Notes under the pieces: generated by a model | What the model was told of the DNA's origin: nothing | Seen by the model: the letters and a program-made list of their open reading frames with translations, nothing else | The model's database searches: none | Origin: Nakamurella sp. A5-74 | GTDB taxonomy: Bacteria; Actinomycetota; Actinomycetes; Mycobacteriales; Nakamurellaceae | Length of the DNA: 64,000 nt | Direction: 5' to 3' | Assembly: GCF_040438885.1 (NCBI RefSeq) | Contig: NZ_CP159218.1 | Span: 3,038,001 to 3,102,000, forward strand | Position numbers and translations under genes: made by a program | In this document: positions 50,741 to 59,415 of the stretch, in pieces | How the letters are laid out: each line of letters starts with the position of its first letter | Numbering within the stretch: position 1 is the first letter of the stretch

Positions 50741-52282
50741 ATGCCCGAGACCAGCCAGCACGCCGCTCTCCCGCTGACCGACCTGGTCGTCGTGGATGCA
50801 CTCGGAGACGACCTGCGGGCGGCGGGGTTCGACGCGACCGGGGTCCCCGACCTGCTGGGCGGGCCGGCGGAACGGGCGCTGGGTCGCGGCGAGTTCTGGC
50901 CGGCTCTGCGCGTCGCCACCGCAGCCGACTCGCCGCTCGCGGTGCTGGTGCGGCTGTTCCTGTTGGGGACGACCGAATCCATCTCGGATGCCGCATCCGC
51001 CCTCCCCCGTACCGGGATCGAGCGGGCGTCGGCCGCGGGTGTGCTGGAGCAGGACGGCGCGGGGGTACGGGCCGCGCTGGACATCCGACCGCACTCGGAC
51101 GACTCGAGCACCAGGACCGATCATCAGGGGTATCTGGTGATCTCGGATCCGGACTCCGACACCCGAGAAGGTCCGGTGCGTCACGAGCACGTGCTGGGGA
51201 TCGGGCAGGCTTCGCTGTCCCTGGCGCGGGCGATCATCCGCCGACCCGTCGAGCGGGTGCTCGACATCGGCACCGGTTGCGGAATCCAGGCGCTGCACCT
51301 GGACCACCACTCGACGGCGATCGTCGCCACCGACACCAACCCGCGGGCCCTCGCGCTGGCCGCAGCCACCGCGCGGATCAACGGCATGGAGTGGGACCTC
51401 CGACAGGGCAGTCTGTTCGAACCCGTTGCCGGCGAGCAGTTCGACCTGATCGTCTCCAACCCGCCGTTCGTCATCGGATCCGGTGAGCAGCAGTACATCT
51501 ACCGCGACTCCGGGATGGTCGGCGATGCGATCTGCGCCGAACTGGTGCGCGGCGCGGCAGCACACCTGCGCCCCGGTGGCGTCATGCAGCTGCTGGCGAA
51601 CTGGATGGTGCTCGACGGAACCGACTGGCGGGACAGGGTTTCCGGCTGGCTCGTAGGTTCCGGGCTGGATGCGTGGGTGGTGCAGCGCGAGCTCGCGGAC
51701 CCCACCGAGTACGTCTCGCTGTGGTTGCAGGACGCCGGCGAGGACGCGCACGCCACCGCAGTGCGCGGGAACAGCTGGCTCGACTGGTTCGCCGAGCAGC
51801 GTGTCGTCGGAATCGGAATGGGCTCGATCACCCTGCGCCGCAAGGACTCGGGCGACGACGGCCCGGTCGACGTGGTGCTCGACGAGATCACCGGCGTCGG
51901 CGAGGAGGTCACCGGCATCGAGGCGGAGGCGTTCCTCACCCGACGCCGTTGGCTGAACCGCACCTCGCAGGAACAGTTGCTGGCGACCGCGTTCCGGCTC
52001 GATCCCGCCGTGGTGCTGCACGAGCGGTCGCTGCCCGGCGACGAGGGTTTCGTCCCGGTACTGCGGATGCTGGTGCGCAGCCAGGGTCCCGGCGCCACGC
52101 TGCAGGTGGACGACTGGGGTCGCGCACTGCTGGCGGGCTGTACCGGGCTCGCACCCCTGCGGCTCGTCATCGAGATCCTCGCTACCGCCCACGACGTCGA
52201 CGAGCAGGCGCTGACCGCGGCGGTGCTGCCGAGCATCGCGGTCGCCGTCGAGCGCGGCATCCTGCTGCCGGTGGAACCCTGA
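50741..52282 (+). CDS. Class I SAM-dependent methyltransferase (HemK/PrmC-like)
   Basis: A 513-residue protein. An N-terminal helical domain (about 1-135) precedes a Rossmann methyltransferase domain with VLDIGTGCGIQALHLDHHST (motif I), VATDTNPRALALAAATAR, and FDLIVSNPPFVIGS, the NPPF motif of N- or Q-methylating enzymes such as PrmC and RsmC. A C-terminal domain of about 170 residues has AFLTRRRWLNRTSQEQLLAT. Homologues are fused in this way in many actinobacteria; the target (protein Gln or rRNA) is unknown. It is followed by dtd with a 1-bp gap. Confidence 0.87.
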   Translation: MPETSQHAALPLTDLVVVDALGDDLRAAGFDATGVPDLLGGPAERALGRGEFWPALRVATAADSPLAVLVRLFLLGTTESISDAASALPRTGIERASAAGVLEQDGAGVRAALDIRPHSDDSSTRTDHQGYLVISDPDSDTREGPVRHEHVLGIGQASLSLARAIIRRPVERVLDIGTGCGIQALHLDHHSTAIVATDTNPRALALAAATARINGMEWDLRQGSLFEPVAGEQFDLIVSNPPFVIGSGEQQYIYRDSGMVGDAICAELVRGAAAHLRPGGVMQLLANWMVLDGTDWRDRVSGWLVGSGLDAWVVQRELADPTEYVSLWLQDAGEDAHATAVRGNSWLDWFAEQRVVGIGMGSITLRRKDSGDDGPVDVVLDEITGVGEEVTGIEAEAFLTRRRWLNRTSQEQLLATAFRLDPAVVLHERSLPGDEGFVPVLRMLVRSQGPGATLQVDDWGRALLAGCTGLAPLRLVIEILATAHDVDEQALTAAVLPSIAVAVERGILLPVEP

Positions 52283-52283
52283 G

Positions 52284-52712
52284 GTGCGCGCCGTCGTCTC
52301 CCGGGTCCGCGAGGCCTCCGTCGTGGTCGACGGCGTCGTCGTCGGCGCCCTGACCGGACCCGGTCTGCTGGCCCTGGTCGGAGTCACCCACACGGACACC
52401 CCGGCGATCTCCGCCCGGATGGCCGCGAAACTGCGCGGGCTGCGCATCCTGGCCGGCGAGCTGTCCTGCGCTGACACCGGCGCCGGGATCCTGGTGGTCA
52501 GCCAGTTCACCCTGTACGGCAGCACCGAACGGGGGCGGCGGCCGAGCTGGACCAGGGCGGCTCCCGGGGACGTAGCCGGGCCGCTGATCGACGCGGTGGT
52601 CGACGACCTGCGGGCCGCGGGAACCGAGGTCGCCTGCGGGGTCTTCGGGGCGGACATGGCCGTCTCGAGCACCAACGACGGGCCGTTCACCGTGGTCATG
52701 GACGTCGACTGA
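52284..52712 (+). CDS. dtd: D-aminoacyl-tRNA deacylase
   Basis: A 142-residue DTD that removes mischarged D-amino acids (and Gly) from tRNA. MRAVVSRVREASVVVDG is the usual N-terminus. The catalytic SQFTLYGSTERGRRPSW and the cross-subunit Gly-cisPro motif in STNDGPFTVVMDVD are both present. The full length is typical. The GTG at 52284 follows the methyltransferase stop by one base, so the two are co-translated. Confidence 0.93.
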   Translation: MRAVVSRVREASVVVDGVVVGALTGPGLLALVGVTHTDTPAISARMAAKLRGLRILAGELSCADTGAGILVVSQFTLYGSTERGRRPSWTRAAPGDVAGPLIDAVVDDLRAAGTEVACGVFGADMAVSSTNDGPFTVVMDVD

Positions 52713-53029
52713 GGCGTTCCCGGCACGCGACGTGACGCACGCCTCGTGTTTCCCCGCCCGAGCGCTCCCACCTGCGCGAACGTCGGCTTCGTCCGGTATC
52801 GCCGGCTGGCGGCCCGCCATTCCCATGCCGTTCTCATGGGCGGCACAGGAGGTGTACCGGCTGCCGGGTTCTGATGATCAACAAGGACCACCACCCTCGG
52901 GTGGAGGCACCGAGTGAAAACACCAGGACCGGGTACCACAGCAGGACAACCTGATCGCCACTCGTCGCGTCCATGAGAGTGGAGATCCACCCGGACGGGT
53001 GGCGGCCGCAGGTCATCCGCCATCGGCCC
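52713..53029. other. Gene-free stretch between dtd and the sigB promoter
   Basis: No supported gene is seen. It holds a CCCATG / CATGGG inverted repeat (52822-52840) and a CCACCCTCGGGTGG hairpin (52891-52904) that may act as a weak terminator for dtd. The rest may be upstream regulatory DNA of sigB. Confidence 0.5.
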
Positions 53030-53058
53030 GGGAACGAATCACCGTCGAGAAGCGTTGT
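53030..53058 (+). promoter_or_regulatory. SigE/SigH-type ECF promoter of sigB
   Basis: GGGAAC (53030-53035), a 17-bp spacer and CGTTGT (53053-53058) match the GGAAC-N17-GTT pattern of mycobacterial SigE/SigH promoters. Known M. tuberculosis sigB is transcribed from such a promoter, so stress-induced expression through ECF sigma factors is expected here. The transcript would start about 25 nt before the ATG at 53091. Confidence 0.68.
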
Positions 53059-53090
53059 CAACTACACGGATGAACAGCAGGAGGACCCAG

Positions 53091-54221
53091 ATGGTCAGGA
53101 CAGCTCAGCGGTCACGACCCTCCACCGCGGGCGCCACCCCGAGGGTGGTCACCAAGCCCATCGCGGACACTCCGGCGGAATCCGATACGGACCCCGTTGC
53201 CGCACCGTCGGCAACCACAGCAGCAGCAGAGAAGGAGGGGGACGAGATGACCACATCGTTCGCGGAAGCGCTCGAGAACGTCGACATCTCCGAGGACCTG
53301 GACGCCCAGAGCCCGGCAGCGGACCTGGTCCGCGTCTACCTGAACGGCATCGGCAAGACCGCGCTGCTCAGCGCCGAGGACGAAGTCGTGCTGGCCAAGT
53401 CGATCGAGGCCGGCCTCTACGCGCAGCACAAGCTGAAGATCCATCCGCGGCTGGGCGCCAAGTCCAAGGGCGACCTGCGCACCATCGTGCGGCAGGGCGA
53501 ACGGGCTCGGCAGCACCTGCTGGTGGCCAATCTGCGGCTCGTCGTCTCGCTGGCCAAGCGCTACACCGGTCGCGGTATGCCACTGCTCGACCTCATCCAG
53601 GAGGGCAACCTCGGGCTGATCCGTGCGGTCGAGAAGTTCGACTACACCAAGGGTTTCAAGTTCTCCACCTACGCCACGTGGTGGATCCGACAGGCGATCT
53701 CCCGCGGGATGGCGGATCAGGGCCGCACGATCCGGCTGCCCGTGCACCTCGTCGAGCAGGTCAACAAGCTCTCCCGGCTCAAGCGCGAGCTGCACCAGCA
53801 GTACGGGCGGGACGCGACGCTCGAGGAGCTCGCCGAGGAGTCCGGCATCCCGGTCGAGAAGATCAACGACCTGATGGACCATGCACGTGACCCGGTCTCG
53901 CTGGACATGCCGGTCGGTGCCGACGAGGAAGCCCCGCTGGGTGACTTCATCGAGGACTCCGAGTCGACCTCGGCCGAAGCCGTCGTCGTCGCCGGGTTCA
54001 TGCACTCCGACATCGAGCGGGTGCTCGACACCCTCGACGAGCGCGAGCGGACCGTGGTGCGGATGCGCTACGGCCTCGCCGACGGACGCCCGCACACCCT
54101 CGACGAGATCGGTCGGGTCTTCGGGATCTCGCGTGAGCGGGTCCGGCAGATCGAGCGCGAGTCGATGGCCAAGCTGCGGGTCGGGGATCGTTCCGAGGTG
54201 CTGCGCTCGTACGCGAGCTGA
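53091..54221 (+). CDS. sigB: Principal-like RNA polymerase sigma factor SigB
   Basis: A group-2 sigma factor of 376 residues from ATG 53091 or 324 from ATG 53247. Region 1.2 starts [20 protein letters not shown]. Region 2 has [20 protein letters not shown] and [20 protein letters not shown]. Region 3 has [19 protein letters not shown], and region 4 has [19 protein letters not shown]. Both starts have strong ribosome-binding sites: AGGAGG 6 nt before 53091 and AAGGAGG 8 nt before 53247. The shorter form has the length of M. tuberculosis SigB; the extra 52 residues are Ala/Thr/Pro-rich. A classic terminator follows. Confidence 0.93.
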   Translation: MVRTAQRSRPSTAGATPRVVTKPIADTPAESDTDPVAAPSATTAAAEKEGDEMTTSFAEALENVDISEDLDAQSPAADLVRVYLNGIGKTALLSAEDEVVLAKSIEAGLYAQHKLKIHPRLGAKSKGDLRTIVRQGERARQHLLVANLRLVVSLAKRYTGRGMPLLDLIQEGNLGLIRAVEKFDYTKGFKFSTYATWWIRQAISRGMADQGRTIRLPVHLVEQVNKLSRLKRELHQQYGRDATLEELAEESGIPVEKINDLMDHARDPVSLDMPVGADEEAPLGDFIEDSESTSAEAVVVAGFMHSDIERVLDTLDERERTVVRMRYGLADGRPHTLDEIGRVFGISRERVRQIERESMAKLRVGDRSEVLRSYAS

Positions 54222-54239
54222 CACACCTCACACCAGGGG

Positions 54240-54273
54240 GGCCGGGTCCGTTTTCTTGACGGACCCGGCCTTT
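54240..54273 (+). terminator. Rho-independent terminator after sigB
   Basis: GGCCGGGTCCG and CGGACCCGGCC form a perfect 11-bp stem with a 9-nt loop (TTTTCTTGA), followed by TTT. It starts 18 nt after the sigB stop. Confidence 0.88.
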
Positions 54274-54291
54274 CCGCGTCACCGCCCCATC

Positions 54292-54419
54292 ACCTTCGCG
54301 GTACTGACGGTCGTCTCCGCCCCACCTTCGCGGTACTGACGGTCGCCACCGTCCCACCTTCGCGGTACTGACGGTCGTCACCGCCCCACCTTCGCGGTAC
54401 TGACGGTCGCCAGCCCCGG
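54292..54419. repeat. Tandem array of four 32-bp units
   Basis: ACCTTCGCGGTACTGACGGT begins at 54292, 54324, 54356 and 54388, a strict 32-bp period. The first 22 bp of each copy are identical and the remaining 10 vary slightly; the last unit is diverged at its end. It fills the convergent gap between the sigB terminator and the pat stop. The period is not a multiple of 3 and no coding role is supported. Confidence 0.9.
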
Positions 54420-54422
54420 CTC

Positions 54423-57110
54423 TCAGCGCATCCGACGGCGGAGATCGGGGCGGGCCGGCGGCGGACCGATCGTCCCGCTCGCGCCGAGCACCGCAACCCC
54501 CCCCGCACCGGCGAGCACCCGAAGCTGCAGCTCGACGATCTCCGGAACGTCGTCGGCGATCGCCGACAGGGCGAGAGCAATGTCCTGCAACGGTTGCTTC
54601 TCGACGCTCACCCGTCCGCGATAGCCATCCAGCAGCGGCGCCGCCCGTGGCTCCAGCAGCAGGTCGGCCGCGTCCTGGTCGGTGAGCGGGACGGCCCGAT
54701 AGCCCCGGTCGTCCAGCAGATCCGTTGCCAGGCCACCGATCCCGAACGACACCAGCGCGCCGAACGACGGGTCGGCGGTGATCCCGAACACCGTCGACAC
54801 CGCTCCGGCCCCGACCCTCGCCTGCTGTTGGACGTACACCGTCGGTCCGGCCAGACTGCGCAGCACGCCGTAAGCCGCAACGACCTGGTCCGGTGTGGTG
54901 AGCGAGGTACGCACTCCGCTGCCCTGCAGATCCTCACGATCCTCCCGGGCGAACGTCTTGAGCGTCACCGGGAATCCGAGCCGGTCGGCAGCGGCCACGG
55001 CGCTCTCCGCGGTCCCGGCGACCTCGAAATCGGTGATGCGGATCCCGTAGTGGGACAGCAGGGTCGCGAGCTCGGCATCGTCCAGGACGCGCGGCTGCGA
55101 TCCGATCAGGGTCTCGAGATGCGTCCGTGCCGCCGCCGGGTCGGCATCGGTGGGTCGCATCTCGACCCCGGTCGGCCGGGCCCGCCACACCGCGTAGCGC
55201 GCCGCCAGCGCCAGCGCGGTGACCGCTCGCTCCGGGGTCCGGAACGACGGCACGGAGCCCCGGCCGGCACCGCCGTCAGCCGTCGGCACCGTCAGCCGTT
55301 CCACCAGACCTTCGACCGCCAGGAAGGTGGAGATCACCGGGATCTCGGAGCGGATCGAGACCTCGCGGAGCGCGTCGGCATGCTGCAGACCGGGGGTGGC
55401 GACCGGCGGGACGTAGACCACCACCACCGATCCGACCGTCGGGTCGTCGATGGCTGCCTGCACCGCATGCGCCAGTTCCTGCGGCGTGACGTTGACGCCG
55501 AGGTCCACCGGCCCGTCGCCGGCGACGGTCAGCGATGCCTCCAGACAGGCATCGACGGCCAACACCCCGAGTGCGGTCGAGTTGCCGATCACCGCGACCG
55601 CCTGGGATCGCGGCAGCGGTTGGGTCGCCAGCAACTGCGCGACGTCGAAGGCCTGCGCCAGGGTGTCGGTACGGATCACCCCCGACTGGGCGAACACCGT
55701 CGCGACGGCCGTGTCGGACAACGCGGTGGAGGAGGCTCGCAACCCCGGGGAGAGCACCGCGTGCCGCCCGGACTTGACGGCGATCACCGGCTTGCTGCGG
55801 GCCAGCGTCCTGGCCAGCCGGGCGAACTTGCGTGGGTTGCCGAAGGACTCCAGGTAGAGCAGCACCACCTCCGTGCGCTGGTCGCCCTGCCAGAACTGCA
55901 GCAGGTCATTGCCGGAGACGTCGGCGCGGTTCCCGGCGGAGACGAACGTGGACAGTCCCAGGCCGCGGGCCGCCGCATCGGCCAGCACCGCGATCCCCAG
56001 GGCCCCCGACTGGCAGAAGAACCCGACCCGACCCGGCGGCGGGCCCACCGGCGCCAGGGTCGCGTTCATCGTCACCCCCGGCGCGGTGTTCACCATGCCG
56101 AGGCAGTTCGGTCCGAGCACCCGCATGCCGTTGGCCCTGGCGACGGCGACCATCCGGCGCTGTGCCTCGGCCCCGGCAGCACCCCCCGCGTCATCAGGGG
56201 TGAGGCCGGCATCGGCGAACCCGGCGGTGACGATCATCAGTCCGTGCACGCCCTTGGCCCTGCAGCCCTCGATCACCTCGGCGACCGTGGCTGCCGGGAC
56301 GGCGACGACCGCCACATCCACCGGATCGGGAATGTCGGTGACGGTCCGGTAGGCCCGGATGCTCTGCACCGACAGCGAATCGGGGTTCACCGGATAGACC
56401 GGACCGACGAACGATCCGGCGAGCAGGTTGCTCAGCACTGCGTGACCGAGCTTCGTCGGATCGTTCGAGGCACCGATCACCGCGATCGAGCGGGGGGCGA
56501 CCAACCGGGCGATCGAACGGGACTCGGCCCGCTGCTCCCTCGACAACGCCACTGCCCTGGAGGCGTCGGTCGGCGCGATGTCGAACTCGAGATCGACGAT
56601 GCCGGAGGAGAACTCGCGGGTCACCTGGTAGCCGGCGTCCAGGAACACCCGCACCATCGAACGGTTCTCGCTGAGCACCTCGGCGGTGAACCGAGGGATC
56701 CCGCGCTCCTGGGCAGCGGCCGCCAGGTGCTCCAGCAGGATCGAGCCGAGTCCCCGCCCCTGGTGCGCGTCCTCGACCGCGAAGGCCACCTCGGCCGCGT
56801 CGCGGACCGGATCCAGGTGGTAGGTGCCGGCGGCGATCACGTCACCTCCGAGCTCGGCCAGCAGCGCCACCGAGGTCCGGTGGTCGACCTCGGTGACGAT
56901 GTCGAGCAGCGTGTCGGGCACCTCGCCGACCGCGGTGAAGTACCGCAGGTACAGGCTGCGGGGCGACATCCTGGAATGCATGGCCCGCAACGCTTCCCGG
57001 TCCGCTGGGCGCGCCGGTCGCAGGTGCACGACTCCCCCGTCGGACAGCACCACGTCCGCCTCCCACTCGTGGGGGTAGGGCGCACGCTCCGGATCCGGCT
57101 CGGCGGTCAT
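54423..57110 (-). CDS. Pat-type protein lysine acyltransferase (GNAT domain fused to ADP-forming acyl-CoA synthetase-like domain)
   Basis: An 895-residue protein. The GNAT domain (about 15-185) has VAFAVEDAHQGRGLGSILLE, with the Q/R-x-x-G-x-G acetyl-CoA loop. The CoA-binding synthetase-like part (about 205-640) has IAVIGASNDPTKLGHAVLSN and FFCQSGALGIAVLADAA. The ATP-grasp part (about 690-880) is near the end. Where active synthetases have a phosphorylated His (SHTGA) this one reads ASSTAL, so that domain is probably regulatory, as in Salmonella Pat. GNAT first is the order known from Streptomyces PatA. The ATG lies one base after the acuC stop. Confidence 0.85.
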   Translation of the reverse strand: MTAEPDPERAPYPHEWEADVVLSDGGVVHLRPARPADREALRAMHSRMSPRSLYLRYFTAVGEVPDTLLDIVTEVDHRTSVALLAELGGDVIAAGTYHLDPVRDAAEVAFAVEDAHQGRGLGSILLEHLAAAAQERGIPRFTAEVLSENRSMVRVFLDAGYQVTREFSSGIVDLEFDIAPTDASRAVALSREQRAESRSIARLVAPRSIAVIGASNDPTKLGHAVLSNLLAGSFVGPVYPVNPDSLSVQSIRAYRTVTDIPDPVDVAVVAVPAATVAEVIEGCRAKGVHGLMIVTAGFADAGLTPDDAGGAAGAEAQRRMVAVARANGMRVLGPNCLGMVNTAPGVTMNATLAPVGPPPGRVGFFCQSGALGIAVLADAAARGLGLSTFVSAGNRADVSGNDLLQFWQGDQRTEVVLLYLESFGNPRKFARLARTLARSKPVIAVKSGRHAVLSPGLRASSTALSDTAVATVFAQSGVIRTDTLAQAFDVAQLLATQPLPRSQAVAVIGNSTALGVLAVDACLEASLTVAGDGPVDLGVNVTPQELAHAVQAAIDDPTVGSVVVVYVPPVATPGLQHADALREVSIRSEIPVISTFLAVEGLVERLTVPTADGGAGRGSVPSFRTPERAVTALALAARYAVWRARPTGVEMRPTDADPAAARTHLETLIGSQPRVLDDAELATLLSHYGIRITDFEVAGTAESAVAAADRLGFPVTLKTFAREDREDLQGSGVRTSLTTPDQVVAAYGVLRSLAGPTVYVQQQARVGAGAVSTVFGITADPSFGALVSFGIGGLATDLLDDRGYRAVPLTDQDAADLLLEPRAAPLLDGYRGRVSVEKQPLQDIALALSAIADDVPEIVELQLRVLAGAGGVAVLGASGTIGPPPARPDLRRRMR

Positions 57111-57111
57111 G

Positions 57112-58299
57112 TCAGTCTCGGGGATCGAAGGGATCGAGACCGTGCAGCGGGAACACCGCGCGGCGGACGTCGTCGATGGTGCGATCGATCCCGACCTCCC
57201 GGATTCCGCTCCACCGCTCGAAGCGGACTCCCACACCGTCCCGGTCGGACATCGAGGTCGGTGGTGCGATGTCCGGCCGCGCCAGCCTGGCCTGCTCCGT
57301 CCAGGCCGGCGGGATCGGCATCGCCGGATCGAGGTCGCGGTCGCCGACGATCGCCAGCAGGTGGGTCCAGGTCCGGGGAACGACCTTGACCAGCGAGTAG
57401 CCGCCGCCACCGAGAGCGAGCCAACGTCCCCCCGTCAGCTCCTCGGCGAGGTCACGCAGTGCCAACGCCGCGGCCCGTTGCCCGTCCACCGTGAGGTTCA
57501 GATCGGCCAGCGGATCGTCGGCGTGCCCGTCCGCACCGTGCTGGGTGACCAACACGTCCGGTCGGTGAGCACGCAACACCGACGGCACGACGGCATGGAA
57601 CGCCCTGAGCCACAACGCATCCGAGGTGCCGGGCGGCAGCGGGATGTTGACCGCCGAGCCGACACCGCCGCCGTGCCCGGTCTCGTGCGGCCACCCGGTC
57701 CCCGGCCACAACGCGAGCGGTGATTCGTGCAGGGAGACGGTGAGCACCCGCGGGTCGTCGTAGAAGACCTCCTGCACACCGTCACCGTGGTGCACGTCGA
57801 TGTCCACGTACGCGACGCGCTGCACCCCGGAGTCCAGCAGCGCGCGGATCGCCAGCGCCGCATCGTTGTAGACGCAGAATCCGGCGGCATGACCGGCCAT
57901 CGCGTGGTGCAGACCGCCGGCGATGTTCGCCGCCCGGCGGACCTCGCCGGCGGCGATCGCCCTGGCAGCGGTGATCGACCCGCCGGCGATCAGCGCGGCC
58001 GAGGCGTGCATGTCAGCGAACACCGGGTTGTCGTCACTGCCGAGACCGTGGCCGACGGCGCGCTGGGGCCCGCCGATGACGGATGCCTCCTTCACCGCGT
58101 CGAGGTACGCCGGCAGGTGCACGGTGGTGAGGTCCGCGTCGCCGGCGGGTTCCGGTGCGGTCAGCGGCAATCCGTCGAGCACGCCGAGTTGTCCGGCCAG
58201 CGACCAGGTGAGCTCCCACCGCAGCGGATGCATCGGATGTCGTCCGCCGAGGTCGTAGCCGAGCATCCTGTCGTCCCAGATCAGCATCGGCGCACTCAT
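57112..58299 (-). CDS. acuC: AcuC-type zinc-dependent protein deacetylase (class I HDAC fold)
   Basis: A 395-residue arginase/HDAC-fold enzyme. GGLHHAMAGHAAGFCVYND holds the catalytic His pair, and VAYVDIDVHHGDGVQEVFYD holds zinc ligands Asp and His. VLVTQHGADGHADDPLADL supplies the third ligand, and LALGGGGYSLV carries the late Gly-rich loop before the Tyr. AcuC deacetylates acetyl-CoA synthetase in Bacillus. It is the first gene of an operon with the Pat-type acyltransferase (TGA, one base, ATG). TAGGCT (58306-58311) ends 6 nt before the ATG, a leaderless-type promoter. Confidence 0.92.
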   Translation of the reverse strand: MSAPMLIWDDRMLGYDLGGRHPMHPLRWELTWSLAGQLGVLDGLPLTAPEPAGDADLTTVHLPAYLDAVKEASVIGGPQRAVGHGLGSDDNPVFADMHASAALIAGGSITAARAIAAGEVRRAANIAGGLHHAMAGHAAGFCVYNDAALAIRALLDSGVQRVAYVDIDVHHGDGVQEVFYDDPRVLTVSLHESPLALWPGTGWPHETGHGGGVGSAVNIPLPPGTSDALWLRAFHAVVPSVLRAHRPDVLVTQHGADGHADDPLADLNLTVDGQRAAALALRDLAEELTGGRWLALGGGGYSLVKVVPRTWTHLLAIVGDRDLDPAMPIPPAWTEQARLARPDIAPPTSMSDRDGVGVRFERWSGIREVGIDRTIDDVRRAVFPLHGLDPFDPRD

Positions 58300-58305
58300 G
58301 CCGTC

Positions 58306-58311
58306 AGCCTA
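58306..58311 (-). promoter_or_regulatory. -10 box for leaderless acuC-pat transcript
   Basis: TAGGCT on the minus strand ends 6 nt before the acuC ATG at 58299. Confidence 0.55.
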
Positions 58312-58352
58312 AGGGGGCAGCGGTCGGCGCAGCGCTGCCGATCGCCGGCCGT

Positions 58353-59219
58353 TCAGCCGGGGAGTGACGCTGGATCGCCGACCTCGACGGGATTGCCCGC
58401 GCCGATCCAGCCGGAGAACGAACCCGGATACAGCGCCACGTCGCTCTCGATCAGTGCGGCCGCAAGCACCAGATGGCAGGCGGTGACCCCGGACCCGCAC
58501 GAGGCGATGAGGGGTCTGTCGGACGACACCGCGTCGAACCGGCGCCGGATCTCCTCGCTGGGAAGGAACGAACCGTCGGCGTCCAGCAGCTCGGTGAGCG
58601 GCAGGTTCGTGGCGCCGGGGATGTGCCCTGCGATCGGGTCGAGCGGTTCCACCTCGCCCCTGAAACGCTCGGGTGTGCGGGCATCCAGCACGGTGACCCG
58701 GCCGTCGACAGCACTGGCGACGGTGTCGATGTCGGCCACCGGCATCGCGCCGGGACGGACCGACATCCAGCCGGGTTCCGACAGCTCCGCCGGCCCGGAC
58801 CGAGTGGGTAGTCCCGCTCGCTGCCACGCGCCCAGGCCGCCGTCGAGGACCCGCACGTCCAGGTGGCCGGACCAGCGCAGCAGCCACCAGGCCCGGGCGG
58901 CGATCGAGGAACTGCCGGCGTCGTACACCACCACCGGAGTGCCTCCGGAGATCCCCGCTGCCCGCCAGACCTTCTCCAGGGCAGCCGGTTCCGGCAACGG
59001 GTGACGACCGGCCGCCGCCGGGCGCGAAGGCGGTCCGGACAGGTCGGTGTCCAGATCGAGGAACACCGCGCCGGGCAGGTGGGCGGTCAGGAAGTCTCTG
59101 CGCGAGGCGCCGGCCGGCGTCCAACGGACGTCGAGCAGCACGGGGGGACGTTCGCCGTCCAACTCGTCCGCGAGCCCCGCTGCTGAGATGAGTGAGCCCT
59201 GCCCCGTCACACCGGTCAT
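58353..59219 (-). CDS. Tandem-rhodanese sulfurtransferase (SseA-like)
   Basis: A 288-residue protein of two rhodanese domains. The inactive N-terminal domain starts VLLDVRWTPAG. The C-terminal domain carries the persulfide Cys in LIASCGSGVTACHLVLAAAL and the VLDARTPERFRGEVEPLDP and GHIPGATNLPL motifs. The CGSGVTA loop fits thiosulfate/3-mercaptopyruvate sulfurtransferases. The ATG at 59219 starts the family sequence; upstream in-frame residues are antisense to the ideR promoter region. Divergent from ideR. Confidence 0.9.
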   Translation of the reverse strand: MTGVTGQGSLISAAGLADELDGERPPVLLDVRWTPAGASRRDFLTAHLPGAVFLDLDTDLSGPPSRPAAAGRHPLPEPAALEKVWRAAGISGGTPVVVYDAGSSSIAARAWWLLRWSGHLDVRVLDGGLGAWQRAGLPTRSGPAELSEPGWMSVRPGAMPVADIDTVASAVDGRVTVLDARTPERFRGEVEPLDPIAGHIPGATNLPLTELLDADGSFLPSEEIRRRFDAVSSDRPLIASCGSGVTACHLVLAAALIESDVALYPGSFSGWIGAGNPVEVGDPASLPG

Positions 59220-59377
59220 CCCGGCATTGTTCACCGCCACCGGCTCCGGCGCATCAGCTGGGATGCGGGTTTTCGCTGCGAACCCGGCGGCCGGAGCGCA
59301 GCCGGCGGCATTCCCACCCGTTCGGACGCCTGCGGTTCGGCTCCGCGGGGCCCCGCAGCGGGATCGCGGCAGGTCGG

Positions 59378-59383
59378 TAGGAT
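59378..59383 (+). promoter_or_regulatory. Putative ideR -10 box
   Basis: TAGGAT lies 32 nt upstream of the GTG at 59416, leaving a leader of about 25 nt. No clear -35 box is seen. Confidence 0.4.
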
Positions 59384-59415
59384 CGAACTTCGACGACGAA
59401 GGGACACGACCGAGG

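Noticed and set aside
52732-52917. A 61-codon open frame before sigB
   Set aside because: No ribosome-binding site or family resemblance; it overlaps hairpins in a regulatory gap.
49949-53023. A 1,024-codon open frame on the minus strand
   Set aside because: It is antisense to the methyltransferase and dtd genes, has low-complexity Arg/Ala/Gly composition and no family match; it is an artefact of high GC.
54292-54419. The tandem array as a CRISPR
   Set aside because: The 32-bp unit repeats end to end with no unique spacers, only 4 copies exist, and no cas gene is present.
58300-58316. An IdeR iron box in front of acuC (TTAGGCTGAC)
   Set aside because: Only about half of the 19-bp palindrome matches and the second arm is absent; it is better explained as a -10 box.
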